A stretch of DNA of 64,000 nucleotides from contig OU015649.1 of NCBI GenBank assembly GCA_907165275.2, positions 6,416,001 through 6,480,000 of the forward strand, read 5' to 3'. A program made the translations under genes and the position numbers. This document shows, one piece after another, positions 43,869 through 54,867 of the stretch; position 1 is the stretch's first letter; each line of letters starts with the position of its first letter. Origin of the DNA: Zygaena filipendulae (lineage: Eukaryota; Arthropoda; Insecta; Lepidoptera; Zygaenidae). The notes under the pieces are model-generated. The model was not told where the DNA came from. It searched no databases and saw only the letters and a program-made list of their open reading frames with translations.

Positions 43869-44506
43869 TTACGTAGGTACTTATAATTTTTTTTATCAAC
43901 TGAAGTAGGTAAGTACCTAGTATAATAATATACTTAAATAGCTGGCTCTAATAAAAAAAAAGTGTTTTTATTTGCTAGAAGTAGAAAATTATGCTCCAAC
44001 TGAAGCTTTTTAACCGACTTTATGTATGTACATTAAATTCCAGCAATATGTCGTTTGGATAGTCTGTTTCCGGGAAACGAACCGACGACGACGTGGGCGG
44101 GGCGAGCGGGCGCGGTTAGAGTTCTTCTCCACATTTTCTCAGTCAGGAAGTAGGTACCACTATATCCGACGACGGTACCTATGACGCGTTCAGTCGTCAA
44201 AAATCACTACCTAGTACCTACATACCTACCCCACATTTTTCAGAAAACTACAGATGTCTAATTTTATTTATGAATATCGGCAAGTAGCATCCATATTTCA
44301 TAGAATACTTAATAAATAAATAAGATCACACTCACTTTTGTGACAAGTAAAATAATTTTTTCACATCTTTTAATTTATTTATTTAGGCATTATTATTAAA
44401 TAAGTATTTTATGTATAATAAAACTTATGGAAAACTTAAAACTTAAAATAAAAACTATTTATATGCGTCGCGGTACTTTTCATATATGTATATTATAATA
44501 ATATCT
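43869..44506. other. Unannotated with a CpG-rich patch
   Basis: A CpG-rich patch at 44075-44125 (acgacgacgtgggcggggcg, agcgggcgcggtt) is followed by tctcagtca, which contains an arthropod initiator-like TCAGT at about 44138. This could be a promoter, but no downstream ORF supports it. Confidence 0.3.
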
Positions 44507-44756
44507 GGGTCGCCGAGCTTCGCTCGTTGTGTATAGCGACATCTGCTGTTAAGTAGAAAAACAAACACTCATTTTTCATTGCCTGAAAAAACACGGATAA
44601 AACGTTTTCTAAAAATGAAACCTAGCTAGATCGATTAATCGCTCCGGAAGCCCCCTGCATACTAAATTTCATGAAAATCGTTGGAGCCGTTTCCGAGATT
44701 CAGATTATATATATATACAAGAATTGCTCGTTTTAAGATAGTAGATAGATAGATAG
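44507..44756 (+). repeat. GAGCTTCGCTCG repeat, copy 2 (uninterrupted)
   Basis: The sequence gggtcgccgagcttcgctcg, ctgcatactaaatttcatga, aatcgttggagccgtttccg, agattcagattatatatata, then caagaattgctcgtttt and a (gata)n tail. The type is widespread in insect genomes, and the tail suggests a retroposon 3' end. Confidence 0.65.
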
Positions 44757-46352
44757 TGGTAGGTACCTGTTATAATAAAAATACTACGGTTCGGCTTCGG
44801 TACAAATTTTATCTAAAGCAGGTCTTCCTGTACTCAATCAGCTGTTTTTACTATAGGTAACTAAATAAAAAGTTATAAGAGAGCTCACGATCACACAAAA
44901 TTCGACAATGATTTTATTTAATGTTTTTTTTTAAACGCAACTTACCTTATATTTTATTATTTATATAATAAAAAAAATTACCCTCTTAAAATCATGTGAT
45001 TCATTTTAATTAATATTGGACCTTCCATCAATTGTAAATTAATTAAACAGGCTTCCATGTTTCTCGCTGATAAAACTCTACGCCGCGCGATGGTCCACTA
45101 AGCAGAGATGCCACGCTTGCAAAACTAATTAGATTAATTTCTCAAGTCAGTAAGCTCTTACGCAAGTGCCTACTGTCGTTTTATGCAAATAACCTTTAAT
45201 TGTATTATAAAGTTATAAATGGTTCGAAGTTTTCCTTGCTGTCTACAAGGTTGCTATTTTTTTTTTGTACTTAACATGGGTATAAATTAAGAGAACAATC
45301 TCAATGATGACAGTTACAGAAGTTAACCAACTTTCTGGACAAAAACATAAAATTTTAATCTATGTACCTACTAAATCGTATCTGACCCTTGTCAGTAGTA
45401 AATGAGCCTAATTAACTCTCGCGGGAGTAATAACTGTTTTCAAACTTCGATTAAAATAATTTGGCTCCAATTCGTAATGGACTTTTTCGTAATAAAATTG
45501 TTGGAAAGAAAAGTTCCAGACATACATTTTAAATAAATCTCATGACACCTAATGAGTCCCAAGGCTCAAACACAGTTGTATGATGTTTTCTCTATACAGT
45601 ACCAAACTTATACCAAAGCTAATGACGTACCTATTTTCTCTGGTACAATATACCTACTTTACGTATTTTCCCAAATACACCATTTGCATGACTTTGCAAA
45701 TACATTGTTAGGAGAGTCTGACGTCTGGATACAAATTTCCTACGAGTCCGGGAATCGTCGAGGGCAGCATTCGTATGGTTTACGTTGACGACAAAACGCT
45801 TAGCTTGCTCTCGAGTTGAATACAACATCCAGTGCTATCCAGTTCGGAAATAAACGACCGACTGAACGCTGAAGCCTGAAGCACGCTGCAGCAGACTTGG
45901 ATAAATAGATAAATTTCAATAAAAACACGATGTCACTTTTTTGGAACATTCCAACTTCTTGGGACCGGTGGGAACACGGGTCGTGGCTCGTGGGTCCTTT
46001 TTTTCATGGTTTTATTTAGTGGCAATATTTGCGCAGTCATAAATGTTAAGGTCTAAATTAATTAATTTATTTATACGGTATAATAAAGTTTTAAGTGCAC
46101 TTATTGTTAGTATTGTTTAATCTTATGGAGAAAGGTTATCACTAGGTCAGCTAATTTCGCGTGTGAGTAAACATTACCTAGATATACATATTTTCTCTTA
46201 TCACTGGGTCAACTAATTTCTAATTTCACGTAAAACTTTTGTAATTAGATGTTTTATTCCCTCTTTAAAAATTAGATTTACATTTTAGGTCTAAAGTAAA
46301 TAAATTCACAAAAGAGATTGTCAATAATAGTTATGTTACAAATTTTTATAAT
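44757..46352. other. No feature recognised
   Basis: About 1.6 kb. ORFs of 65-78 codons on both strands at 45552-45828 lack motifs. A small (t)n run lies near 45260. Confidence 0.4.
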
Positions 46353-46380
46353 ATACTAGTTGTGCCCCGCGGTTTCACAT
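46353..46380 (+). repeat. CCGCGG-head fragment
   Basis: Only the first 28 bases of the head are present (tactagttgtgccccgcggt ttcaca). Confidence 0.5.
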
Positions 46381-46490
46381 ATTAGTGTTTATTTTTTAAA
46401 TGGGGTGTATTAGGTTTGCAGTTAATTCATTAACACGTTGTATATGTCATGGATACTCTATTACAGAGTAGAGCGATTTATGGACCAATA

Positions 46491-46630
46491 AGGGCTCCCA
46501 CACAAAACCGCGAATTCGCATCGCATCGTGCATATCTGCGAACTCGCAGCTTTCATCTGAGAAATTTAAAATAAAGTTCAAAAATAAACGCATCGCATCG
46601 CATCGCATCGCGGTTTTGTGTGGGAGCCCT
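46491..46630. mobile_element. Harbinger-like MITE with GCATC pentamers
   Basis: Perfect inverted termini (gggctcccacacaaaaccgc and complement; 22 bases at 46491-46512 and 46609-46630), with TAA on each side (46489-46491 and 46630-46632 when the terminal a/t is shared). Subterminal gcatc pentamers are tandem (four in a row before the right end). Terminus and TAA duplication fit PIF/Harbinger elements. A minus-strand ORF crossing it is not a gene. Confidence 0.75.
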
Positions 46631-46714
46631 AAAAGGTTTTTCAGTCGACGCACAAATGTTGCGTCTAAGGTGGTAGTTTTTCCTAGAACTGAATGACATT
46701 AAAAATGACTATAT

Positions 46715-46860
46715 AATATTTGACGATGCGTGAAGTGAGAGGTCCCGAGTTCGATTCCCGATAGGGGTAGTTAGTGTGATGAACGTTCCAATCTGGGCGC
46801 GTTCGCTGGTTTAGAACGACACAAGCTTACAGCTTAGTGTGGTGGCAAGACTTTCCGATA
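46715..46860 (+). repeat. tRNA-related SINE fragment
   Basis: The sequence gaggtcccgagttcgattcc cg carries a polymerase III B-box, followed by ataggggtagttagtgtgat, in the manner of lepidopteran tRNA-derived SINEs. The 5' tRNA-like half with the A-box is not recognisable. Confidence 0.4.
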
Positions 46861-47027
46861 ATAATACTGACTCCTTTGGAATAATTTGTTAGGTGAGATT
46901 GATTTTTAAGTCGATTCAGATGCAAATAGCGATTTTACTTTGCCGGTTCGATTGTTAAATTCGTGATGATGAATGATAATGCCTATAGCTATTATCGTTG
47001 ATAAGAATCTAAAACTTTAAAATATTA

Positions 47028-47240
47028 TATAGCGGTTCCACACGGTTTAATCCGCTTGATTGATTTCGGTTACCTCGGAATTTCCAGGATAAAAGTATCA
47101 TATTATACCTACCTTTTTTTTGTACCTACCCCTGACAATGCCTATGCATTTGACGATAATCGGTTAAGTAGTTAAGGCGTGAAAAGATAACAGACAAACA
47201 GACAGGGTTACTTTCGCATTTATAATATGTATTAGTATGG
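47028..47240 (+). repeat. CCGCGG-head repeat, strongly diverged
   Basis: agcggttccacacggtttaa at the head, then ggaatttccaggataaaagt and cgcatttataatatgtatta at the end. Old copy. Confidence 0.6.
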
Positions 47241-47518
47241 AATATGGATCGATTTAGTAAATTTAAACACGAAGGTATACGTATTATACGTAAATATGTG
47301 TACACTGACCCATGAAATTGCGTTAATATTCATAGTGTAACCTCGCAAATTTATTTTTATGACATTGATTTATGAGCAGCGTACCTACCTACTGTCACGC
47401 GCCCTTGTACGGTCCCGGCATTGTTATTAAGTATATTTTTAATACATATTATACTCTTATATACATAGAAGTTATATAAAATTAAATAATTTTTGTCACA
47501 TAATATGAGTTTTCGTAC

Positions 47519-47535
47519 ATATATATATATATATA
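47519..47535. repeat. (TA)n microsatellite
   Basis: A pure atatatatatatatat run directly before the LINE 3' end. Confidence 0.8.
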
Positions 47536-47537
47536 TT

Positions 47538-47665
47538 TCCGGTTCTGTATCATGCCACTAAACTATCCCCTAGCCAAAAGGTTGACTGGTATCGAATGCC
47601 TCAGGCATTAAGTCCGCCTTTTATACGTAAATGTGCAATAAAGTTCTTTAAATAAATAAATATTT
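47538..47665 (+). repeat. LINE 3' untranslated end with (aaat)n tail
   Basis: ggttgactggtatcgaatgc, ttaagtccgccttttatacg, AATAAA (in gtgcaataaagttc) and an aaataaataaata tail match the 3' end form of a common lepidopteran non-LTR family. No coding part. Confidence 0.5.
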
Positions 47666-47711
47666 TTAAAAATAACCTCGTAGGAAGGGTACCGACCCAA
47701 TTTTATTAGCA

Positions 47712-47919
47712 ACTAGCTGTTCCCTAGTTTCACCCGCGGTAATTTCGGAGATCCCGCGGGATTTCCGGGATAAAAGTACCCAGTAGAAAATGCGCTTTTC
47801 TGTAGATACTCTTGATAACGTGTATACAAAATTTCATGATAAGCCGTTAAGGCGTGAAAGCGTAACAAACAAATACAAACTCACTTTCGCATTTATAATA
47901 TCTATAGTATCTAAGGATT
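47712..47919 (+). repeat. CCGCGG-head repeat
   Basis: It starts ctagctgttccctagtttca, core ggagatcccgcgggatttcc, and ends caaactcactttcgcattta then ctaaggatt. A full-length copy. Confidence 0.75.
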
Positions 47920-48294
47920 AATGGAACATAATAATTTATCCTAACCCATTGAATGGCTCCTTTAAAGAAAAGACACGACAGTCACTAGCTAACTCTAGTG
48001 TTACAGTTATGTTAAAGTTGAGATTGTCGCTTTAACTGAATTTCAAAGTTAATCGCTCTGTCTTTTGCAATGCATATACGACCAACAAATTGCTGCTTGT
48101 ATGTGTGTGCACTTCCTGTAATTAGTCGAAGTCGCTTTGACTGTTTCAAGTTGAGATGGGAGTCATTTAACATTAGAAGCATGCACTTGGAGGTAACGGC
48201 TCATTCTCAACTAAACACTTTTTTAAATTTAAAAAGTGACTTGCCAACAAAATTAAATAGTTAAAGTGATGAATAATAACAAGCTAAAAATAAT
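47920..48294. other. No feature recognised
   Basis: A 64-codon ORF at 48070-48264 has no motif. Confidence 0.4.
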
Positions 48295-48435
48295 GTGAAA
48301 CACTTTTGAACGTGTTTCACATAATAAATTATATATTTATATCTAAATATATAATACATTTTATATTTAGATATAAATATATAATTATAATTATCACATA
48401 ATAAATTATATATTTATATCTAAATATATAATGTA
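48295..48435. repeat. Hairpin plus AT-rich palindromic direct repeats
   Basis: A gtgaaacac / gtgtttcac hairpin (48295-48320) is followed by two copies, 77 bases apart, of a 38-bp unit starting cacataataaattatatatt (48318 and 48395). An inverted version (atatttagatataaatatat) lies between them. The block can fold in several ways. Confidence 0.7.
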
Positions 48436-48451
48436 TTATGTAAATAATTGC

Positions 48452-48530
48452 TAGTTAGCTGTTCCACGCGCAATTTCACTCTCGTTTATTGTGCATTTCT
48501 TAGTATATCGAGATGAAAGGTCAAACGTCT
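48452..48530 (+). repeat. CCGCGG-head repeat, very diverged
   Basis: tagctgttccacgcgcaatt followed by tatcgagatgaaaggtc resembles the head and start of tail. Weak. Confidence 0.3.
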
Positions 48531-49478
48531 TATGTGGTCTTATGTCTTAGGTCTTATGTCTTATTTCAGAACCTAAGTAACTCATAGGTAATTACGTAAT
48601 TTACATAATACATAATATGTGTTTCCTTTATTAAGGTAAGCTCAATATGTTTTTTAAGTTTCAAAATTTTCTGCAATGTTAATAATAATTTGAGATTTGT
48701 AGTAATTTTGAGGATTTCCGCAGGAACTCTGACTTACCGGGATAATAGGTACGTGCATGGCTTACGCGTCTCCAAACTGTACTTATCTAAACTTATCTAT
48801 ACATCTATACATACATATAGATAAATTTAAGGTGTCTGTTTGTAATTCCAAATTAACAGCTTTTAAGTTTATTTTCAATTTCCATTCACTCTGTTAATTC
48901 ATACTTCAGGAGCGTTAATTATTCGCGCTGGGTCTCGCAGCTCTAGCGCCTATTACAGAGCTGACTGCTCTTAATTGTTCTTATTATTCAATTTTATCGA
49001 CTTCACTCGAAGTTGTCAAAGTACTAGAAATTATTGTTTCATTGGACATAAAATATTCATAAAACAAATCATTAAGAGAATCTGTATATCTTCGTTTATT
49101 GAATATTTTTACGAAAACTGAGGAGAGATTCGTTTTGTCGTACCTAGAAGTAAATAAATAAAAAAAAAAGTTTGCGGTAGTAGCAAGGGTTTAACGGTAA
49201 GGTATGGCAATATTCACCATCAATATTGCAGAGGCTGATAAACTCTAAAGAGCGACCTTCAAGCAATATATTTTGTACCTACTTATTAGCAAGTATTTTT
49301 CGATCCATGTCAATATCCATTTATCAAGCATTTGACATTTGGCCAGTCGATCGACGGCTACTGCTTCATACTACTAAAATTATTAAAGTGAATATGTTTG
49401 TGAGGATGTGCACACAGGCAAATTTTTATTCCGATACAAAGAGTGCCTGAGAGAATCCCAGAATTCACACAAGCTAAT
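48531..49478. other. No feature recognised
   Basis: Small ORFs at 49226-49450 and 49408-49626 have no motif. The second runs into the palindromic element that follows. Confidence 0.4.
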
Positions 49479-49992
49479 GCGCTTATTACACTTTGCAATT
49501 TTAGGGCACCAATTTAGGACTCTAACGGCCGCACTCAGAGTCGACTTTAATGATTACTTAGAATACTTAGTTAAATATACATTTTTAAAACAAAACTGCC
49601 GCAATCAGAGAAGTTCAGTAAATTAATGTTAATTGGAATTTAATGAGATGTAACTCAATTAGTTAAATGCCAACTAACATTAATTTATCAAACTTGTCTG
49701 ATTGCGGCAGTTTTGTTTTAAAAATCTATACTTAACTAAGTAATCATTAAAGTCGACTCTGAGTGCGGCGGTAAATTGGATATAAATGGTCCCTAAATTG
49801 GTTCCAATTTAGGGTCGGTGAGTGAGAGAGAGAGTGAGTGATCACATTAAAATGTACCCTACATAAGTCGATTTAAGGTACAATTTAGTGTAGTGTGATT
49901 ACTCGCTCTCTCTCTCTCTCTCACCGACCCTAAATTGTACCCGATTTAGAGCACTAAATTGGTGTCCTGAAATTGCAAGGTGTAATAAGCGC
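49479..49992. mobile_element. Palindromic MITE (family 6) hosting a TAA-MITE
   Basis: Outer inverted ends gcgcttattacac and gtgtaataagcgc enclose inverted blocks ttgcaatttt/c aggRcaccaattta and caatttagggtcggtgag..(ga)n with its complement (ct)n..ctcaccgaccctaaattg (49909-49936). Without the inserted element it would be about 265 bp and nearly one full hairpin. The inner element interrupts its left arm. Confidence 0.7.
49526..49771. mobile_element. TAA-MITE (family 2), complete copy nested in family 6
   Basis: TAA at 49523-49525 and 49772-49774. Termini are cggccgcactcagagtcgac and gtcgactctgagtgcggcgg. The arms match those of the copy at 22821 block for block. It is 246 bp and forms a near-complete hairpin. 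Confidence 0.8.
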
Positions 49993-51302
49993 TTAAGCCT
50001 TAGGATAAATATTTCACTCTAACACACACGGGTGAAGCAATATACCTACCTACTAGAGCATTTCTCCATATATTTTTTTTGTTCGCAATGTTTGGAATTT
50101 ACTGCTCAATTTAATGCTATCTCATATTGTGAGGGTGTGTCATATTGTAACACATTTATACCTATCAAATATATTAAATTTATCGTGGTGCCGTAAATTG
50201 TCTTGAAGTCGTAATATTTTAATACTGTATTAAGATTGAGATTAAAGTTAGATACCTACATATCTACCTACACAGCTCAAAAAAATATAGATACATGTTC
50301 CGAACAACTGCAAGCTATTTCTTTTTCCGTTTCTGCTAATAACCTATTAGTTCTGCGTTAACTGTATACGTATGTTGTATGTAATTGAATCAAAAATCCT
50401 ATCACTGCAGTACCACTTAGTAAAAAGATATCTACTTTTCATGAAGATATAAAGAGTTCCCGCGCGAGGGTTGTTTCGTGATTCCCGCCAGAGAAACCAC
50501 AAGAGGGATCTGTCTGGTATAGGCATAGTTTTTGGTTTAAGGCTTTCGAAAGTAATCTGTATCTTGTAAGGTACAATTAAAAAAATGTGTTTGTCCTCTA
50601 TTCACTCATATAACGTAGGTTAAAAAAAATCTGCGCGCTATGTATCTTTGATAGGTTGTTGTGCGCACATCGGGGAAGGTTTTTCATAAAAAAAAGGCAT
50701 CACAACGCTATGCACTACCTAATACCTATATATTTCATAATAATAGACGTTTTCTTACTTACACTGTCTTCTTTCATAAACCTACCCCATATGTAGTCTT
50801 TGTCGTTTCAGTTTGATGTACAATATTTTTTTCAAGGATAGGTAATCGTTTATTTATCCTACACATTTATCATCTTTTCATATTTTTTAAAAGACAGCGC
50901 GTGGTTCAATAACCATCCAATTTGCATAACCTAATTTCTTGTGTCTGCGTCAAATAGCTGACAAATCTTGTGGCGCTCCGCCCATAACGGATGCGCTGTT
51001 GATCCCAGTGAGATTCCACAAAAAGTTCAAAAACTAATTATGACCCGTCTAAATCGATATATATTATATTTAAATGAAAACGGACACTTTATAAAACAGA
51101 TCTACTTAATCCCACTGTAAGAAATATCGATGGTAACGATATCATTTCATAGACTAATACAAACATACTGGATGTGAAGGACATAACGAATTCAGTATTC
51201 TATATTTGCTCCAAATATATTTTTGTATCTACGTACATAACTACATATATAACACGTTCCATAGAAAACGCTAAAAGACCAAAGTGAGCTAATAAAACAC
51301 AA
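49993..51302. other. No feature recognised
   Basis: A degenerate CCGCGG-like patch (gagttcccgcgcgagggttg .. attcccgccagagaaacc) lies at 50454-50505. Otherwise no ORF or repeat. Confidence 0.35.
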
Positions 51303-51367
51303 AATCTGTCTTTTCCGGGAGTCGAACCCAGAACCTCTTGGTTTGTGGCGCTGCATGATTACCACTT
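51303..51367 (-). repeat. tRNA-like (SINE-type) sequence
   Basis: On the minus strand: agtggtaatcatgcagcgcc, then aagaggttctgggttcgact ccc, with an A-box-like start and a perfect B-box about 38 bases later. The spacing fits a polymerase III promoter, but clover-leaf acceptor pairing is not evident, so it is called a tRNA-derived SINE rather than a tRNA gene. Confidence 0.4.
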
Positions 51368-52239
51368 ATATCAATCCAGTCACCATTGTAGATAGACGCG
51401 AGTTTATAAATCGAAAGGTGTACGTGTGTATCTTTGATGCCATAGAAAAAAAAAATATGCATAGCGCCGTTAGTGCCGCCTCACTAAAATTATTTAAATT
51501 TGCGTTATCATGAAAATTCACATATTTTTTAATTAATGTTTTTTTTTATTACAAACTCTGCGTCGTCATACACGTGTGGGTACCTAGGTCTATACCTATA
51601 TATACCTAATATGTGTGTCAGGACTCGGAGTAATTCAACATCACTTTATTTATTTAATGCCTGGGTACCTATGTTACTCCTATGTATGAGTGTACCTAAT
51701 ACCTACCTATTCTTTTTTTAAACACAATTTTTAATTTAATTGTACAATTAAACAGTCTGTTAAACAAACTCAACTCGCACGTAAAAACATAACCGAAATA
51801 AAATTTCATCACATTCTTATTATTATGTTGTATTATATATGTATGTATATTATTGTTTTAATTATGAATTTGTCGACTTCATAATCAAGTTTTCCTTTAC
51901 CTTCCATAAACATTCAATTTACAGAAGGTAGTAGACGTAAGTTAATTACTTGGTAATGAGTGATATAAACAAGTATAACAACTTTTTTAGTGTTAATTCT
52001 GAGATAAAAAAAAAATAGAAATTTTTTTTTCATGCTATTTTTTGTGTATTTTATTTGTCACAGTATTCAGTAATCTAAAAAATAAAATCTTTCTTTTTTA
52101 AACCATCAGATTAGGTGATCAGAGTATTATTATTCCTCCAAATAATCGTGAGATTATTTATTGATCAGGACGACGACGACATCAAGCTGAACCATCTGCA
52201 TAAAAATTTGATGCGCTCGAGTATTTCAAAATAGTGATT
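51368..52239. other. No feature recognised
   Basis: A 61-codon ORF at 51536-51721 has no motif. Poly(A)/poly(T) tracts occur near 52005-52031. Confidence 0.4.
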
Positions 52240-52310
52240 ACTTTTTATCCTGGAATTCTTGTGGGATCTCCGAAATTACTGCGGGTGAAACCGCGCTGAT
52301 CAGCTAGTAA
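52240..52310 (-). repeat. CCGCGG-head repeat, head only
   Basis: tcctggaattcttgtgggat, ctgcgggtgaaaccgcgctg, then atcagctagtaa. The tail is lost. Confidence 0.55.
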
Positions 52311-52735
52311 TAAAATAAAATTTCACATAATATAAGGTATCTTAACTATACATTTCCGATACCAACTCATATAAGTGCTGTTCCCAAGGTGCGTTCAAAA
52401 GTTTGCATTCAAGAGTGCGCTTTTACCTACTAATAAAACTGCGACACGACTGACATACCTGGCGAAAAATTAAATTCCCCTTGATAACGGAACGGGCTGT
52501 GGCTGCGCGAATCGTGACTAAACCGAAGCTGAAGTCCAATTCTATATATGATATTTTGTGATACTAACCCTTTTCTTTTCAATTCCGTATATTAATCAAT
52601 GCTTGTTCTGCGCCTACGAGAATAAAATATATAAATACCTGAGTTAGGCGGGCACTGTTACGCTCCAGAGGCGGGATTATTTACTGACATTGTTAACCTA
52701 GGGGTGAAAATATGTTATAGTAATAGTTCGAGGGA
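52311..52735. other. No feature recognised
   Basis: AT-rich DNA with no ORF over 60 codons. Confidence 0.4.
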
Positions 52736-53236
52736 CTAAATAAGTTTTTAAATCTAAGTAAACACTGTGCTTTTCCTTACGAATACAAAGACCAAAGTAA
52801 AAATAAAAGGTTCCATAAAATCCCCCATAAAATTTCTAAGTCATTTAAAGGACAATGTATACGCTTTTACAACAAACTCCCAAACGATGTAATTAATTTG
52901 TCAATTAATAAATTCAAGACCCTTATTAAACACAGATTATGGGATAAAGCATATTATAGTATAGTAGACTATTTAAATGATACAAACGTTTGGGAATGAA
53001 TTGCTCTATCCAATTACTATTTTTTGTTCTCCTAGTTTATAAGTATTAAGTACAATCATTAAATTAAAAGACAGCCCTGCTGAGTTTCTTGTCAGTTCTT
53101 CTCAGCAGACGACGTATACCGAACTGACGGTAATTTATAGTTCTAAGAACCTGCTGACGATTAAAAGTGATTGTAACAACCAATCCTAAGTAAATAGCTT
53201 TTGAATTTTGTTTTTCTTTTTTTTTTTTATTTTGAT
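52736..53236 (+). mobile_element. 5'-truncated LINE with reverse-transcriptase C-terminus
   Basis: An open C-terminal coding tail (to 52999) is followed by a 3' untranslated region containing a hairpin (ctgctgag / ctcagcag at 53077-53084 and 53101-53108) and a T-rich end near 53215-53232. The hairpin-containing segment gagtttcttgtcagttcttc is a recurrent feature of lepidopteran LINE 3' ends. No convincing target duplication was found. Confidence 0.6.
52742..52999 (+). pseudogene. LINE ORF2 C-terminal fragment
   Basis: An ATG-less open frame ending at TGA (52997-52999). The residues include RFYNKLPNDVINLSINKFK, HRLWDKAYYS and VDYLNDTNVWE, the characteristic end of Jockey/CR1-type reverse transcriptases (FYNKLP..KFK..L..KAYYS..eyL.D..W). 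Polymerase and endonuclease domains are absent. Confidence 0.65.
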
Positions 53237-54261
53237 TGATATAACAAGAAAAACTGCGAAAGTAATCATTTAAAATCATTAAAAATCAACACTAGCAGTG
53301 GCTACGAATTCAAGCAAGAGTCATTTTAATCTAGTTTCCTTGTTTAATATTCTTTTTATAGCAGCAGTTAAAGCGAGGAAGCAGCTTAGCGCCCGTTGTA
53401 AGATGCGATGCAAGGCGCTAAACAAAATTAATGGCTTTTGCAGTGGAGTCCTAACCGCGGGCACGCCTGCTGCCTTAATTTGGAAAACATGTGATGCGCT
53501 GCCCAACCACTTCTCCGCCACTTCTGTTGCCAATTTCGATGCGAAATACGAGGTCAGGGTTAGCAGATATGTAGGCGAGGACTCCTGGAACACTAGGGTC
53601 TCAGGACTATGTATATTATCAGGATTTTAAAAAAAGGTCTCCACTTTGGCGATTTGAAATGAACTTTATGATGTCCAAAAGATGGTATTTGTTTTATCGA
53701 AAAATAACTTCTGTTGCCTGCTTGAATGTATATATATTATTTTGTCTTATATCATTAGTTTTGGCAGCTGAAATCAATTTGTGCCAATTTATCCGATAGA
53801 CGAAATACTGTAAAATTTACTCCGTATTTAATCTTTAAAGTTTAAATATCCGAGCTATTTTTAGTCATCCCGCGACCCGGTATATACTCGCATTCCGGTA
53901 TAATCCCCACCATCTGGCAACCCTAGATGCAAATGATAAACTTAAATTAGAAGGACTTGTATTCTTTCACTTAAATATATTTTTTGTTTTGTTTTTTTTA
54001 CTAGGTTCTTTTGTTTTATTTTATCAGTGAACTCCTAGTTTTAACTAGTCAACACCGTGTATCATGTCACAGTAATAAGTTATTACTTGCAACGAATAAA
54101 AACTTATCTAGTATTATATTATCTGTACCTATACGGAGTACTTGCTCACAAGATAAATAGAGAAACGAAAACATAAAGGATCGTTGGCGACAGGGATCGA
54201 TTGTATCACTATGTTACAGTGGTACATGTATGTACCTTTGTTTTTATCAATATATTATAAT
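53237..54261. other. Unannotated, with a GC-richer patch
   Basis: A GC-richer segment at about 53380-53600 is open on both strands (110 codons plus, 90 codons minus). Neither peptide shows a recognisable motif and both cannot be genes. It may be an old exon or repeat; undetermined. Confidence 0.35.
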
Positions 54262-54461
54262 ACTAGCTGTGCCCCGCGGTTTCACCCGCGTTAATTTCGG
54301 AGTTCCCGCGGGAATTCCGGGATAAAAGTATCCTATGTCCTTCTCTGTATCCCTGACAACGTGCTTGCCAAATTTCATCCAAATCCGTTCAGCCGTTTTT
54401 GCGTGATTGAGTAACAAACATCCAAACATCCACACTTTCACATTTATAATATTAGTAGAAT
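54262..54461 (+). repeat. CCGCGG-head repeat, best consensus-like copy
   Basis: tactagctgtgccccgcggt, ttcacccgcgttaatttcgg, agttcccgcgggaattccgg, aacgtgcttgccaaatttca, tccgttcagccgtttttgcg, ending cacatttataatattagtag. The least diverged member in the window, useful as a reference for the family. Confidence 0.8.
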
Positions 54462-54660
54462 GTTCTTCCGAGAACCATTCATTGAAAACCATAGGCAGAA
54501 GCTATATATTAAGAATCAGTGTTTAGAATATCAGCGACTCAAGATTGACTTACGAAACCATATTTTATCCAGTTGGATCACTTATCACATTTAAACTGGT
54601 TTCACATTCCGCGCTGTAAGTTGTAACCCAATCTTTTACCCTTCAGGCAATTTATTTCGT

Positions 54661-54806
54661 ACTAGCTGTTCCCCGCGGTTTCACCCGCGTGAACTTCACA
54701 AACCTCCTAACGAACTTAAAAGTATCATATGTCATTTAAGGATACTCAAGCTTTCGTATCAGTGAATTTTCAGAATCTGTTAAGTACAATAGTACCCTAA
54801 TACTAT
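54661..54806 (+). repeat. CCGCGG-head repeat, partial
   Basis: actagctgttccccgcggtt then cacccgcgtgaacttcac. The second half of the head is missing. Confidence 0.55.
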
Positions 54807-54851
54807 TTATCGAAAATCCCTACTTGTAAGTTTACAAACTTTACCTCTTCG

Positions 54852-54867
54852 TATTCCTAACATTTAA
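54852..54867. repeat. RTE target-site duplication, left copy
   Basis: tattcctaacatttaa, identical to 55519-55534. Confidence 0.85.

Noticed and set aside
51303..51367. tRNA gene
   Set aside because: A- and B-box-like words are present but acceptor-stem pairing is not; more likely a SINE.
53298..53630. 110-codon ORF with a 90-codon ORF on the opposite strand
   Set aside because: Neither has a recognisable motif or splice context. Kept only as an unannotated GC-richer patch.
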